Shown here: positions 32,882 through 45,210 of the stretch, in pieces
Position numbering within the stretch: position 1 is the stretch's first letter
How the letters are laid out: every line of letters begins with the position of its first letter
Assembly (NCBI GenBank): GCA_019059635.1
Contig: JAGVRJ010000007.1
Span: 930,001-994,000, forward strand
Direction of reading: 5' to 3'
DNA length: 64,000 bases
From: Proales similis
Lineage: Eukaryota; Rotifera; Eurotatoria; Ploima; Proalidae
Made by a program: the position numbers and the translations under genes
The notes under the pieces: model-generated
Databases searched by the model: none
The model's input: the letters and a program-made list of their open reading frames with translations, nothing else
Told to the model about the DNA's origin: nothing

Positions 32882-33367
32882 TTTAGAATTCTTTTTTTGT
32901 AACAAAGACTTGTCAGCCCTCAATAAAACACGCCAAATTGGTCGAATTCAATGGAGGTTGTCAATCTGCTGCTACGAAGAAGGTTACTTGGTTCAGAGAG
33001 AAAGCTAAACGTGGAATTGGGATGCGGCACTTGGCCAAGAAGGTCGAACTAGGACAAGCATTCAGATAATTTAGTATTATAAGTTTATTTCGTACACATT
33101 TGCGCCCTCTGTGTGGACCAAGCACGGGCCTGCAAGGGCAAACGAGTGTGCAAGAGGAGGGAGAGGGAGGTAGGGTGGGGTGAGTGAGGGCAGGAATGCG
33201 CACAGGCCTCACAACAGATCGTCTGTACAAACTAATGATAGAGAAAGTTGCGAATGCATCGAATAGACGAGCAGGGCATAGCATAACTTGATGAGCAAAT
33301 AAACGCGCAAATAATAAGGCTCGAGCAAGAAGAGACGCATTGACCACTAAACTAGCATTCAATCAGC
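32882..33367. other. PAGR1-USP34 intergenic region
   Basis: 486 bp with the PAGR1 poly(A) signal at the left end and the USP34 promoter/5' UTR to the right. A purine-rich stretch at 33150-33190 is the only composition feature. An antisense frame across most of it is Leu/Arg/Pro-rich without family resemblance and was rejected. CAATCAG lies just upstream of the USP34 ATG. Confidence 0.3.
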
Positions 33368-36300
33368 ATGTCAGACGACGACGAGGAGGTCAAATCGGGT
33401 GAGGCGTTCAACGACGTGCAGGTGGCCAACTGCTGCCAGAAGCTGGTCAGCGGTTTAGCTGCTCTTCAGCGAGACCAGCGAATCGTCCATCTCAGCCTGA
33501 TTCAACCGAATGGTGGCGATAGCCTGCAGCAAGTAGTTGTAAACAGCTCGTTAAGGGCCAGCGATCTCGACAACTTTCTGGACATGTGCCGTCTCTTTGG
33601 CCAAAGGTTGGTGCTCTCTGTCTGAATCATTTGCGCTCTATTCAACATCAAAGTTGCAATCAAGGCCATGCGAGTGTGTATTTGCTCATTCAGGAATTCA
33701 GAAAACATTTCGTCATTTCATTCACAATTTAATTGCACTCGGTGTTGCATCGATTGTCTCGTTAGCGCCATGTCCCGTGTCCTCAGCGCAATTACCCCAA
33801 GAGCTGATCGAATGGCCGGTTGAAGTCAAGCAAAAACTCATTTCATGCTTGCTGAAAATATTTTCGCTCAACATGCCGCTCTACCTGAATCAGAAGGGCG
33901 GCAAGCAGCCAGTCAGAGTAGACGCATTGCTCAAAGACAGTCAGCCGACCACTTGCTGCTGCTGCTGCTTGCAGTTGATCAACACGCCCGGCTTCATCAG
34001 GCTCATCTACATGCATCAGATGAGCAAAGAAAGCGAAAGTGTCCCGTTTGAGCTGTTTGTTAATACCTGCTTTTTTGTTCAACTCGGTGGTCTCCAGGCG
34101 ATCAGATCTTGTTTTGTCGGATCCTCGTCTGCCAATCTGTCTGTTCAGACTGCGCACATGCTGTTTAACTTGATCATAGAGGCAAGTGAACTCTATTCCT
34201 CCTTTCAAGCGCATTTCCTTTTTATTTCATAGCGATCTAGATCAAGATCTGGCTCAACTCGCCTAGCATTAGCGAGCAACTTGCCGATCTTCACATGGCC
34301 GCGATCGACTACATATGCACATTAAGCGATGACGACTTGCGTCTTATGGGCTCTAAGAATACATGCGAGCTAGTTTACGACGCATTCAGATACGAGTCAC
34401 CGGACGAGGAGGATCTATTCAGCGCTCATGTACTCTGCGGTCAGGACGAGGCCGAACTTAGGCTCGGCTTCAAATACTTTGGCTGTTCGACTCTCACAGT
34501 GCGTCTGTTCGGTTTATCGCAACTGAATCTCAAAGTCACCGAATGGATTCATTCGAGCCGCAAGAATCTGAAGCCGAGCGTGCGTCGACTCGACCTGCTC
34601 GCTCAGAATCCGCTTGCGCGTTGGCTAACTGAACAGCGAATTGTCGAGCATCTGTTCGGTCCCAATCTTCACGTCGAGTTAGTCAAGCGGAGCCAGAACA
34701 TCTTGAACTTTTTGGCGAGCTCCAAGTGCCTCGAGAAAAGACATCTAGACCTAATCTGGTCGGCAAGTCAATTCAAACACTGCAATAAGCCGGTTCTCGA
34801 TGTTCTACTCAATTTGTACAAATACATGGACGCTGACCTACTTCAGCATCAGAGCAGACTGATACGCTCTCTTGAGATGGAACAACAAAATGAACAGGTA
34901 ACGCAAAACGAAACTCGGACCATTTACGTTTATTTTGACTTGAATCTTTGAACATGGACAGACCATTCTTCTCTCTGCCTTGTTGACAAAAAGCGTGTGG
35001 CTCATGATGATCGACTATCAGCGAACACTAGAAAAGAGAAAAGAGCCGAGTCAGAAGCACGCGCTTGATTCGAGCGACGAGTTGCCGCGCAAGGTTCTTC
35101 GTTTGTCGGAGAAAAGCGACGTCGACCAACGCCCGAGAGAAAGGGCGCTTGCTCGAGCTGATGAAGCTCACAATCGAGCAGTAATCGACGAAGAGACAGA
35201 CGAAAATAGCGGCCAAGAATGCGAGCAACAGCAGCAAGGACTTGAAACAGAAATCGACGAGAGCAGGAATGCCAGTGTAGACTCGGGAGACGAGGAAGTG
35301 TCTAATGTGTTCTCACGCTCGCTCGATGAGACTGGCAAAAAGTTAGTTGCTGCCACACGGACCGGCAAACGTGAGAGAACTGAGCGGCAAGAGCTGTGTA
35401 TCGAAGAAGAAACAGAAAGTAGCTCGACAGACGATCAGCCCGACCAAGAGAGTAAGCAGCTTCTAAACGCCAGCCAATGACATTTGAATGACCGGTCTTG
35501 ATGTAGAGCTCATGATGTTTCAGCAACTCAGGCGCCTGATAGATGTAAAGGCGGACGACGAGACAGACTCGCAGAGTTTAAAGACCAAGCTTCTCATCGA
35601 CTTTTTGAAAGCGGCCAGCGAAAGAACAACGGGAAACAGCAGCTCGTCTGAGAGCGAGGAGGAAGAGGCGCCGGCCAACTCGACAAGCGACGTGGCCAGC
35701 CAGTCGTCGTTTGCCACAAAAGATGACGAACCGGACACAGACACTGAGTGCGCCTATTCCGAGGGCGTAAGCGAACTCAAACTAGACGAGATCACTCAGA
35801 CTGGCCAGACTTTTCTCTGGGACATTCTCAACTGTGAGCTGGCCTCGTCGAGCGAGCAGGCGCTCAAGGTCAAACAGGACGCAGAAAAACAACTGCAGAC
35901 ATTGCTCTGCTTGCCGTCGACCGATAAACGAATTCGCTACTTGTTCCTGCAGAGCTGCATTGACAACATTCGCAAGAACCAGTCGGTGGAACAATCGCTG
36001 CAATTGATGATTAAAATCTTCAGCTCGTTTCAGCAGTTTACGAACAGTTCGTTTGAGCTGCCAGTAAGCAAGTCGACTCAATCTGATTGGATGCACAAGT
36101 TGTCACCAACTCAGCAGCTGCTTCTGGAGCCCGGCAGAGATGGTAAAGAGAAAGAGACGAGGACAGCGTCGGGTCTTGCCGAAGTGCACAAAATTGTCGC
36201 TTTGGTTGAGGTAAACTGTCGAATGAGTGCCGCGTTCTTTGACAATCTCCAGCAAATCGTCGACGAAACAAACACACAGTTTGAGCAGTTGCCGCCCTCA

Positions 36301-39300
36301 GAAGAGCAGCGAAAGCTGGCTTTGTTGAAAACTCTCAAGCAAAAAGTGCAAAGTCGGCTTCAATTTCTTTCGTTTCTGTTCAGCGCTCTCGGATCGCCCA
36401 GTGACTACGAGCTGAGTTCAAGCCAAGTGGAGCTGCTTTGGAAATCGCTTGTGCAATTCGACGATCAGCTCGACCCCGAAAGTGCCGAGAATGTTTCAAT
36501 TCGCGACGACCTGTTCTACTGGCTGCTCGGACAAACCAAAAAACTCGAGCAGCACGCGATCAGTGCGGACCTGTTCAAGCTCATATTGACCGACAAAATG
36601 CCCTCCATCGATGTAGAGCATTTTAGTGCGAACGCATTCCACCTCTACCAGGAGCTGTTCAAGGTCTACAAGAACTCGGTCGACTCGAGCGACTCAGAAG
36701 CGTACGAGAGAATCGAGGCGTCCGTGATCGATTTCATATTCAAATTAGCGTTCTGCTCTCACTCGGACTCTGTGAGCTTGTCGGCAATCAGGTTCTTGAA
36801 CAATCACTTTTCCACTCCAGACGCGGTCTACTCCGAGACCTGCCAACGCAAACTGATCGACTTTTCAATGTCACACTTGAACTCGTTCGTCAAATCGCTC
36901 TCAAACGAATGTGAGACTCGATTCGAATCGATCGAGCGGGTGTTCATACTGCTCAAGGCTCATCTGGACACGTTTCGCCTGCGTCATTCATACGAGCTGA
37001 GGCTCAAGGAGCTCGAGAGTGGACACCGCCTCACACATTTGAGTCAACTTCCGGTCCAGACCAGTGCGAATGCTGCCGACACTGCCGAGCACATCGAGTT
37101 GAACTGTATTCTGGTCGACAGTGGCCTCAGATTTCAGCTGAAAATCGCCAGGACTGAATTGGTCGGGCATTTAAAAGCCTGTTTGAAATTCATACTCAAC
37201 AGGGTCGCTCGGCTCACTCTGCAGCCCCAGCTTAAGTCAAGCAGGCACGAGTCGACGGTGAGATTCGACGCCGACAGGCTACTTCAATCAACCAGCGACC
37301 TTGAATGCATGCAGGAGCTGGAGTGCGCCGCCGATCGTCTGAGCAAGAATGTCGCAAGCAAAAACGACTGGGCCACTTGGCTGTGTGAAATGGCGTCTGT
37401 CTCCAGCAACCCAGCTGACCTGATTAAACTGAGCTGTAATGGACACGAGATAAGTTTCAATTCAGCAAGCAGCTTGGTGCTCAGCATGGACTCGAAGCCA
37501 CTGTCCGAGTGTGGCCTCAAGTCTCAGCAGAATGTGCAAATCAGGGCGCTACGACCGGCAGCAGGCGGCAATGAAGCTGACAGACAGCGCACGATTGGAG
37601 TTACGCCGATGAGCATTCTGGCCGAAGAGCGAAATTTCAGCAGCCTCTTCAATTTGATGGACTGGCTGATCAACGAGCTCTATTGCAAGCCGAGCGAGCA
37701 GAAGAACACGCTGCTGATGAGGATCTGGGAGATTGTGATGCAGCTGCCGACCAATCACTGCGTGCTCGATCCTAGCAAGCAGAGAATGGAAGAGATGTTG
37801 GAGAGTATCCTCGAAAATTGGAGCAGAGATGGCCCATCGGGCGGCACTGAACAGAGAAGCGGACTTGCGGTGCATCAGATTCTCTACGGACTTCAAATCG
37901 CCCAACTCGCTCGTTCGTCTTCCTTCTACTCGCCCGCTTGGTCATCATCGTCGTCCGCGTCCTCCTCATCGTCCAGCTCGTCTGCCAGCGACCAAGAAGA
38001 CGTGCAAATCGAAAAGGCTGCCTTCTACTCGTACGAAATATTCTCAATGCTCTTGGAGGATGCCAGACGTCGCACGAAAATAATCGAATGCGGCTCACTC
38101 GCGTTGGACAAGTCAAGCCTTCAAGTCGGCGCAGTCGAATGCTTTCTGTTAGAAGCGATGCTGATTTGCTTGAATCTGTTCGATTTCGTCCTATTCGCGT
38201 CTAATCCACCGCAGCCAGGCGAACAGTCGAGTCTAGCGACCGAATGCGACGAGCAAGAAGAGCAGGCTGATAATTCGGAGGGAACGCCTCGTAAACGAGC
38301 GAGAAAAACTCTTTCTGAATCGGAGCGAACCGAGCTAGCCGACAAGCAGCCGGTTGATTTGAATCGACTCAAACTGATTGTTCAAAACGAGCCAGAGGCG
38401 GAGCGATTCGTTCGTTCTCTGCTCTGCTCTCAGCAGCTTGCGCTCGCGTTTCTAACCGACCTAATGCCCGTCAATATGTTCGATCGGCTCAGACTGAATT
38501 TGTTCTCTCAGAGTATTGAGCTCATGTTCACATTGGTGTTCAATACGCAGAATTTGCTCGTCATACGCCGATCTACAGATCTCTACTCGGTGTTCATGAG
38601 TCCGCAGCTAAAAGAAGAGCGCAAACAATGGCTCGCAAGTCTCCTACTCACCAACGCCGACAATTTGCCCATGCGCAAGGAGGCCTGCAACTGGATATAC
38701 AGAATCTGCATAGTTCAGCAGTACAGGAAGAGAATGCCAAGTGCGGCTCGCTCGGTCGAATGGGCCTTGGCGCACGAGGTGCTCGATCTTCTCACCCTGT
38801 TCGTTCAGCAGCCTCGGCTCTACGAAAAAGACACGTTCTGCTGTAGAGAGTACTTTTCGCTTGTGGCCGCGCTCATATTCAAACTCAGATTGGAAAGCGA
38901 TCGGCTAGAACGCTTTTCTGAGCTTGTGTTCGAGTCGCTTAGGGAGCACGCGAGCTCGGAATCGGCCTACAGTGAGTCAGGATGCATCGAGTACACCGAA
39001 GACGAGATTCTAATCGGCTTGCTCAGCTTGGCCTTGGCAATCGTGCGCAAGGAGGTCGCTTGGCTTGACAGTGAGAGAATCATCGACGAGTTCTTTGCCT
39101 ATTTGTTCGGATTGCGCATTAGCGGTGAATCGATCGAGCTGCCCAAATGCCGCTCGGACAACTCTCGAACGCTCTCATTCAATGTGCTGATCGAAATGGC
39201 TCGAATCGATCTGCGCTCGTACGAATACTTGTGCTCGAAGGTGATCAAGCTACACAAGTCGCCGGCACAGTCGTCAAACGGCGAAGCGAGTCAGATAGTC

Positions 39301-42300
39301 TGGAACTACTGGCCTCGAGAAGAGGCCCGTTCGCCGTGCGGCTACGTCGGCCTCATCAACTTGGGCGCTACTTGTTACATGGCCACTTCTATTCAGCATT
39401 TGTTCATGATTCGCGAGCTTCGCGACTGTGTCCTCAGAGAAAAGGGCGGCAAGGGCGACCGGGCGCCGTACGATCAAGTTCTCGACGCTCTGGCCAACAT
39501 ATTCGCTCATCTGAGAGAGTCGCAGCGAAAGGCCTACAATCCAAAAGAGCTGTGCAAAGTTTACGTGATGGACCAAGCGCAGCTCAACACCTACGAGCAA
39601 AAAGACATGCAAGAGTTCTTCACCGACTTGATATCGAAACTAGAAGAGACAAGCAGCCGCGAGCTCAAGGGGCTGCTCAAGCGGCTATTCGGCGGCTCAC
39701 TGACCAACGTGGTTGTCTCGCTCGACTGTCCGCATGTGAGTCGAAACCAGGAAGAGTTCTACACAATCCGGTGTCAAGTGGCGGGCATGCGCGACCTCTA
39801 CGACTCGTTGAATGAGATCACTGTGAAGGACACGCTCGAGGGCGAGAACATGTACACTTGCTCGCAGTGCAACAAAAAGGTGCGGGCCGAGAAGCGCGCC
39901 TGCTTCAAAGAACTGCCGCAGATATTGTGCTTCAACACAATGCGCTACACGTTCAATATGATCACCATGCAGAAAGAGAAGATAAACACGCACTTTTCGT
40001 TTCCTCTCCGACTGGACATGGCCGGCTATATGGAGCAGAACTTGATTCCCTCAGGCGATCAGCAGCTAGCGGCAGAGAAAAGCCAATCGTCGTTCGTCTA
40101 CGAGCTGATCGGGGTTACTATTCACACGGGCACGGCCGAAGGTGGCCATTACTACAGTTTCATTCGAGACAGAAACTCGACTCAAACCGAGCCCGACAAA
40201 GCGCCCTGGTATCTGTTCAACGACGCCGAAGTGAAGCCTTTCGACGTGGCCAACCAGCTGGCCAACGAGTGCTTCGGCGGTGAGACAACCAGTCGGACGT
40301 TCGACTCGTCGTCTGACAAGCTCATGGACTTTTCGTTTGAGAAAACCAATTCGGCATATATGCTCTTTTATGAGCGTGTAGAGCATTCGACGACGACGGC
40401 CAGCTCTGACGAAAAGCCAATTGAACAAGATGCACTTGAATCGGCCACACTCGACTGCATTCAAAAGGACAATGTCGAGTTTCTGCACGACATCAACATC
40501 TACGAGAGCAACTACTTCAGTTTTGTGTGGCGCCTGTGCGAGCTCGAAGGTGATCACCATCTGATCGACTTGACTCTGGCCGTCTCCTTCCTGCTGGACA
40601 CTTATGTTCATTCGCGAGAAAAGAACCAACTGTGCGAATGGTTCGAGCATATTCAGCGTCGACTGCAAACGAGCGTACCGGCCTCGACATGGCTCATTGC
40701 TCAAATGACCTGCACTCGTCGTGAATGGTGTCCAAAAATACTTTTGCACTGCCCGAACCCGTCAATTCGGCAAATGTTTCACTCGCTGCTCTTGACCGCC
40801 ATCAAGCAAATTTCGGCCAAGAACAAACACCTGCTGCGGAAAATGTGCGACTCCTTGGTCGGCTTGTTGGACGCGGCGCCCACTGCTGAGCTGAATGTGC
40901 GTCACATGAGCGAATACTTCTCACTGATGCAAGACTTGGCCTATTTGAATCAGTGCATTGCCACATGGATGCTGGAGCAAGGCTTCGCTCGAAAGCTTGC
41001 CGAGTTCTACATTCAATCAAGACGGACGACCGCGCCGAACGAACCAACCGCGACCGTCAATCAGAGCGGCCAACTATCACCGACTCATACGGCGGAGAGC
41101 AGCGTGTCGGCTGCGTCCAGCGAGCCAGTCAGCTCGAACAGCTCAAATGACACGGCATATCTGATCGCCAACGAGGGCGAGTCCATTCACGTTCAGACCG
41201 GAAAAGTAAAAGTGTTCGAGAAGATGTTCGCTCTTCTCGCTTTTCTCGCCCAGTTCAACTCAGTGCTCTATCACAGCCAGCACCACAATATGAACGACGA
41301 AGACGAGGCGGCAACCGACGAGGATGTGATTGTTATCGACGACGAGCAGCAGGCCTCGGACCATTACTCGGCCCAGGCCGACTTGAACATTGAAATGGCC
41401 TTCTTCTACAAGGCCATTTTGGACGAGATAAATTTAAAAGATCTGCGCATCGTTCTGGTGTCACTTATCCAGTTGGCTAATTGTCGCAGTTCGCATCTGA
41501 GTCTCGACACGTCCGACGGAGAGACGCTGGCCAATCGCTTCATAAACATGTGCTGCAAGTCAATAAGCAAGCTGCAGCGGGACGATGAGTCAAGCGAGAG
41601 CGATCGCTGCATTCCATTTTTTAACATGCTCAGCAACTGCTCGCTCTCGTGGACTTGTTCGTTGAAAATTAACCAGGACTGTCCTTGTTGCATGCGGTGT
41701 CGACACGACGAGTACGATCTGGCCGATCGAATAATCGACAAGTTCGAGTATTTGCTTCATGTGGCGCCTTATCACACGCTTCAATGGCTGAGTTCAATTT
41801 CGACCAGCAACCAGCGCTTTTCCAGCTGGCTGCTCGACAACATGACCAAGTGGGTTCGGCTGATGCTGATCGAAAATGCTCAAACAAATGTGAGATTCAG
41901 CGCGGCCATTCTGCTCGCCAACCTCGTTCCTTGTCGCTCGTTTAGAGAAACGTTCACGTCGAGCAGGAACATGCTCGTGCCGTTCAAGCCGAACGCGCAG
42001 CAGTCGTGGAGCGCCAGTCCCGACACCTCTGACGTGCCTTTTGAAAGCGACGAATGCAAAGCGGTTCTTCACAAAATTATCAAGCATCTCCTGTCGCTGC
42101 TGCCGCACCTCCCTGTAAATCAGGCTTGTAGCGGCGGCGGTGACGAAGAAGAAGAAGAAGAAGAAAGATGCCGCAAAAGCAATCTGATCCAATATTTCAC
42201 TTTTCTGATTTACTGCATGACGAGCGACGAAGAAAAGCGGCTTTTAACCGATTACGACTCGAGTCTGGACAAATTTTGGCGCTTTTTTTATCCGAACATT

Positions 42301-44691
42301 TCAAACAGCCACGCGGTGGGAAACCTCAACAAGCAAGTGTCAATTCACTTTCTGTATCACACTCTCTGTCCGCACAACATCGCCTTCATGCTCAAAAAGA
42401 GCGCGGCCGAGCGGCACCGAATCGCCGTCGAGCTGCCCTTGTGCACGGTCGTAGTCGATCAGGATAATCAGGAGCTGGTCTCTTTCAATCGTCAATGTCT
42501 TCATCCGTACTTTGCCAGCATTCGTCTCTTGTGTCAGCACAGCAGCCAGTACATGCGAGAGCAGCTCAAGACCGAGCGTTTCATGGGTCCGTTCAAGCAA
42601 GTGCTGCCCTACTTTAGTCAGTATCCGCTGGCGTGTCAGGAGCTGATCAAACTGCTGCATCTTGTTGTCAAGGACCAAGACGACGACGAGGGCAGAGAGC
42701 TGGTCAGCGCATTTAAAACTCAATTGATTGAGACATTTTTCACGAGCGGCCGAGTAGATGCCAAACAGTGCTGGCAGTCGACCATCATGGTCAGCAAGTG
42801 TTTGACCGAGTCGCTTCATGACACGTCTCAAATCCTCTTCAGTGGTGGCCTCTCCACTCTGAGCCAGTGCTTTCTCAGCATCATACTCATCTACCAGAGC
42901 AATTACTCGTATTTCGAAAACAACTCGACCAGCTTCGACTTGCTCGAGTCAATGCAGCTTCTCATGCAGTTCTGTGAGTGTGCGCGGCATCACATTGACA
43001 AGCAATCGAGTCAAATCGAAGAGGTCATTCAAAACTGGAAAGAGAAATTCGAGCTGTGCAAGCGTCTGGTGTCACTGGTCAACTTTTACAATTTCGTCGA
43101 GCTACGCAATCGATCGCTGGAGCTGCTTCGGATGGTCATCGACGTCACATCTGCCGACTGCCTTCACTCTGTAATTCAGTTCATCCATTCGAGCTATTTC
43201 TCGGCCCGAAATCAAGTATTCAACAACTTCATAACCAACAACTGCGCGGCCCAAGTAGGCCGTCAGAACTGTCTGTCTCATGTGCAGCTGATGCCGCAAG
43301 CCTTGCATTTAATGGGTCCGTTCTTTCCTCTGGGCAAACGACTTAGTCCGAGTCAAGTGGCCGAGTACTTGAACAAGAGTCCAAAGTTTGACTTTAACAT
43401 GTTCCTGCCGATCATGTTCACATGTCACGTGCACATGAACGGCGCCGTCCTATTGAACCACGCGAACGAGTACGAGAAGCTGCTCGGGCGAAGCTACGAG
43501 CCATTTCTTCACTTTTTCGACAATCTCTGCCAGCGAGTGTTTGATCAGATGAAAACAAACGCCGGCATTCAGTACAGCGCCCAGCGAGCTCTGCTCTCTC
43601 ACCTGATCGATCTCATACTGTTCGTATCGCAGCAGTTCATGTTCATGAATGTGACCTTTGTTCTTTACATAAGCAACTACTTGACTCACGAGCTGGACAG
43701 AGAGCAAGACAGCGGCGGTTTGCCAACATCGTCAAGCACCGACTCGCTCACTCGGACTCGACTCAACAACAATCACTTTTACAGTCTTGTCTGCGAGTCC
43801 AGTTTTCTTCATCCACTTCTCATGAGTTTGCTGAGTGACTTTCGCTATTTGCTCGTTCAAGCCGACCTCTATGAATTTGTGCGTCTATTTTTGTATCAAT
43901 TTGTGAGCGAGTTCAAAATGGTCACGGCCGGATCAAGCCACAGTGAGCAGAATTCAAAGCAGCGACAGCAGCAGCCAAGTGGCGTAGAACACGCTTCCAG
44001 TGAATGCAAATACTCAACGCGCTTTACTCTCATAAAATCGCTGATCGAGCGCTGCTGCAATTCAATAAACGAAATTCGCTTCTACTTTGAATTCGCGTCG
44101 CTGCTGAAGTTGAACAAAAAAAGCGAGCAGCCGGTGAACATAATCGCCAGTATTGAGTCAAAAAGTGCTCAGATGATCGGCAGCATAAAGCTTATCGAGC
44201 TATTGATCAAACTGCCCGACAACGAGCCCCTGTTTGACAATAAACTCGATCAGTACAACTTGTTGAAGTTCAAAATGCAGCTGCGCAGTTTTTTGGCCGA
44301 AACCATCGACTACTTGCGCAGCCAGAGTCAAGAAATGCTCGACTGCATGCAGCATTCAGAAGAATGCGGCCAGCCAACAGCAGCAAAAGCGGACGAGAAC
44401 GATGATCAAGAGAGCTCAACAGCCACCGGCAAGAGCAGTGTGGCCAGAGCAGAGGAAAGCGTAAAAGAGACGAGCGGCGTGGACAGTTCACTCATGAAAC
44501 AGATAAAGCTCAAGCAGGACATTTTGCAAGACATTCTGCTCAATCTGAATCGAACCATGCAGCTTCTTCGAGAACAGACAGAAACCGAAAACGACGAGAT
44601 GAGTGAGAGCGACACGAGCACTTGCTCAACATCGACGAGTACAACCGAGTTTGAGCTCAATTCGGCTCTCAATCCGCCTGCTGCTGATTAA
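33368..44691 (+). CDS. USP34: Ubiquitin carboxyl-terminal hydrolase 34 (USP34, Drosophila puf)
   Basis: Giant cysteine deubiquitinase, linked in other animals to Wnt/axin and DNA-damage control. Five exons: 33368-33606, 33665-34181, 34241-34897, 34962-35451, 35507-44691, about 3,695 aa (human 3,546). N-terminal matches include QRPCECVFAHSG, IFGPNLHIE-like VEHLFGPNLHVELVKR and WSASQFKHCNKPV. A ubiquitin-like fold precedes the protease. The USP core has the Cys box YVGLINLGATCYMATSIQHL (Cys about 1924, codon 39373-39375), CSQCNKKVRAEKRACFKELP with zinc-binding Cys pairs, and the His box GTAEGGHYYSFIRD (His about 2182). SFEKTNSAYMLFYERV closes the domain. Long alpha-helical repeats follow. Introns occur only in the first 2.2 kb; intron 34182-34240 is GC-AG. 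Confidence 0.97.
34182..34240 (+). other. GC-AG intron of USP34
   Basis: Exon ends ...ATAGAG and the intron starts GCAAGT instead of GTAAGT; the acceptor is GATCTAG. The 59-nt length, phase 0 and restored USP34 alignment (LIIE then IKIWLNSP) support this non-canonical but well-known donor class. No GT donor gives a continuous frame here. Confidence 0.75.
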
Positions 44692-45210
44692 AGTTTCATT
44701 TTTATTTTTTTTTCTATTTCTTTTGGCTTTTTCTTTCTATTTTTCTTCACCCTCTCTCTCTCTCACTCTCAAACTTTCTTGTTCTTCTTCTCTTCTCGGC
44801 TGATTTAAGTTAATCAATCAAAGTAATTTATTCATTTTATTCACTCAGCACGCACACATGCAAGCATGCAAATAAAAAAACTTCCAACAGAGCCCATGTT
44901 GCCCATCAGGCAAAGTGCATGCGAGGTCTCCATTTCAACTGGTCTGTTCGTCGAAGCGATTCAGGTTTATTTTAAAAAGCTGCAGAGAACGCACAAGTCG
45001 GCGATAGAAAAAAAAGTTTTATAAATCGTAAACGGTCAATTCTATCAAACGGTTCAAAGTTTAATGAATAAAATAAGTGCTTGTTGTTGGCCCTTTTTGT
45101 GGAAAGAATTTTGCAAACTTGAAGGGCCGGGTGTAAAAAGAAATGAGAAAAATTGGCTAAAAAGCAGGCGAAAGAAAATAGAAGACGATTCAAGTGATTG
45201 TGCGAGTCGA
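44692..45210. other. Convergent 3' region between USP34 and SGSM
   Basis: 519 bp holding both 3' UTRs. T-rich and CT-rich right after the USP34 stop (44697-44800), AATAAA near 44871 for the plus strand, and TTTATT-type sequences near 44969 (AATAAA on minus). No gene is seen. Confidence 0.4.

Noticed and set aside
32961-33362. 133-codon antisense frame upstream of USP34
   Set aside because: Leu/Arg/Pro-rich, no splice partners, overlaps the expected promoter and 5' UTR of USP34.
33665-33701. Later acceptor for USP34 exon 2 at 33702 with donor GTGCTC
   Set aside because: Gives a 91-nt intron and loses the PCECVF segment; the 33607-33664 intron (58 nt, GTTGGT donor) matches USP34 spacing exactly.
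35520-44672. Many long antisense and alternate-frame openings inside USP34
   Set aside because: Shadow frames produced by codon bias of the true gene; none has a family match.
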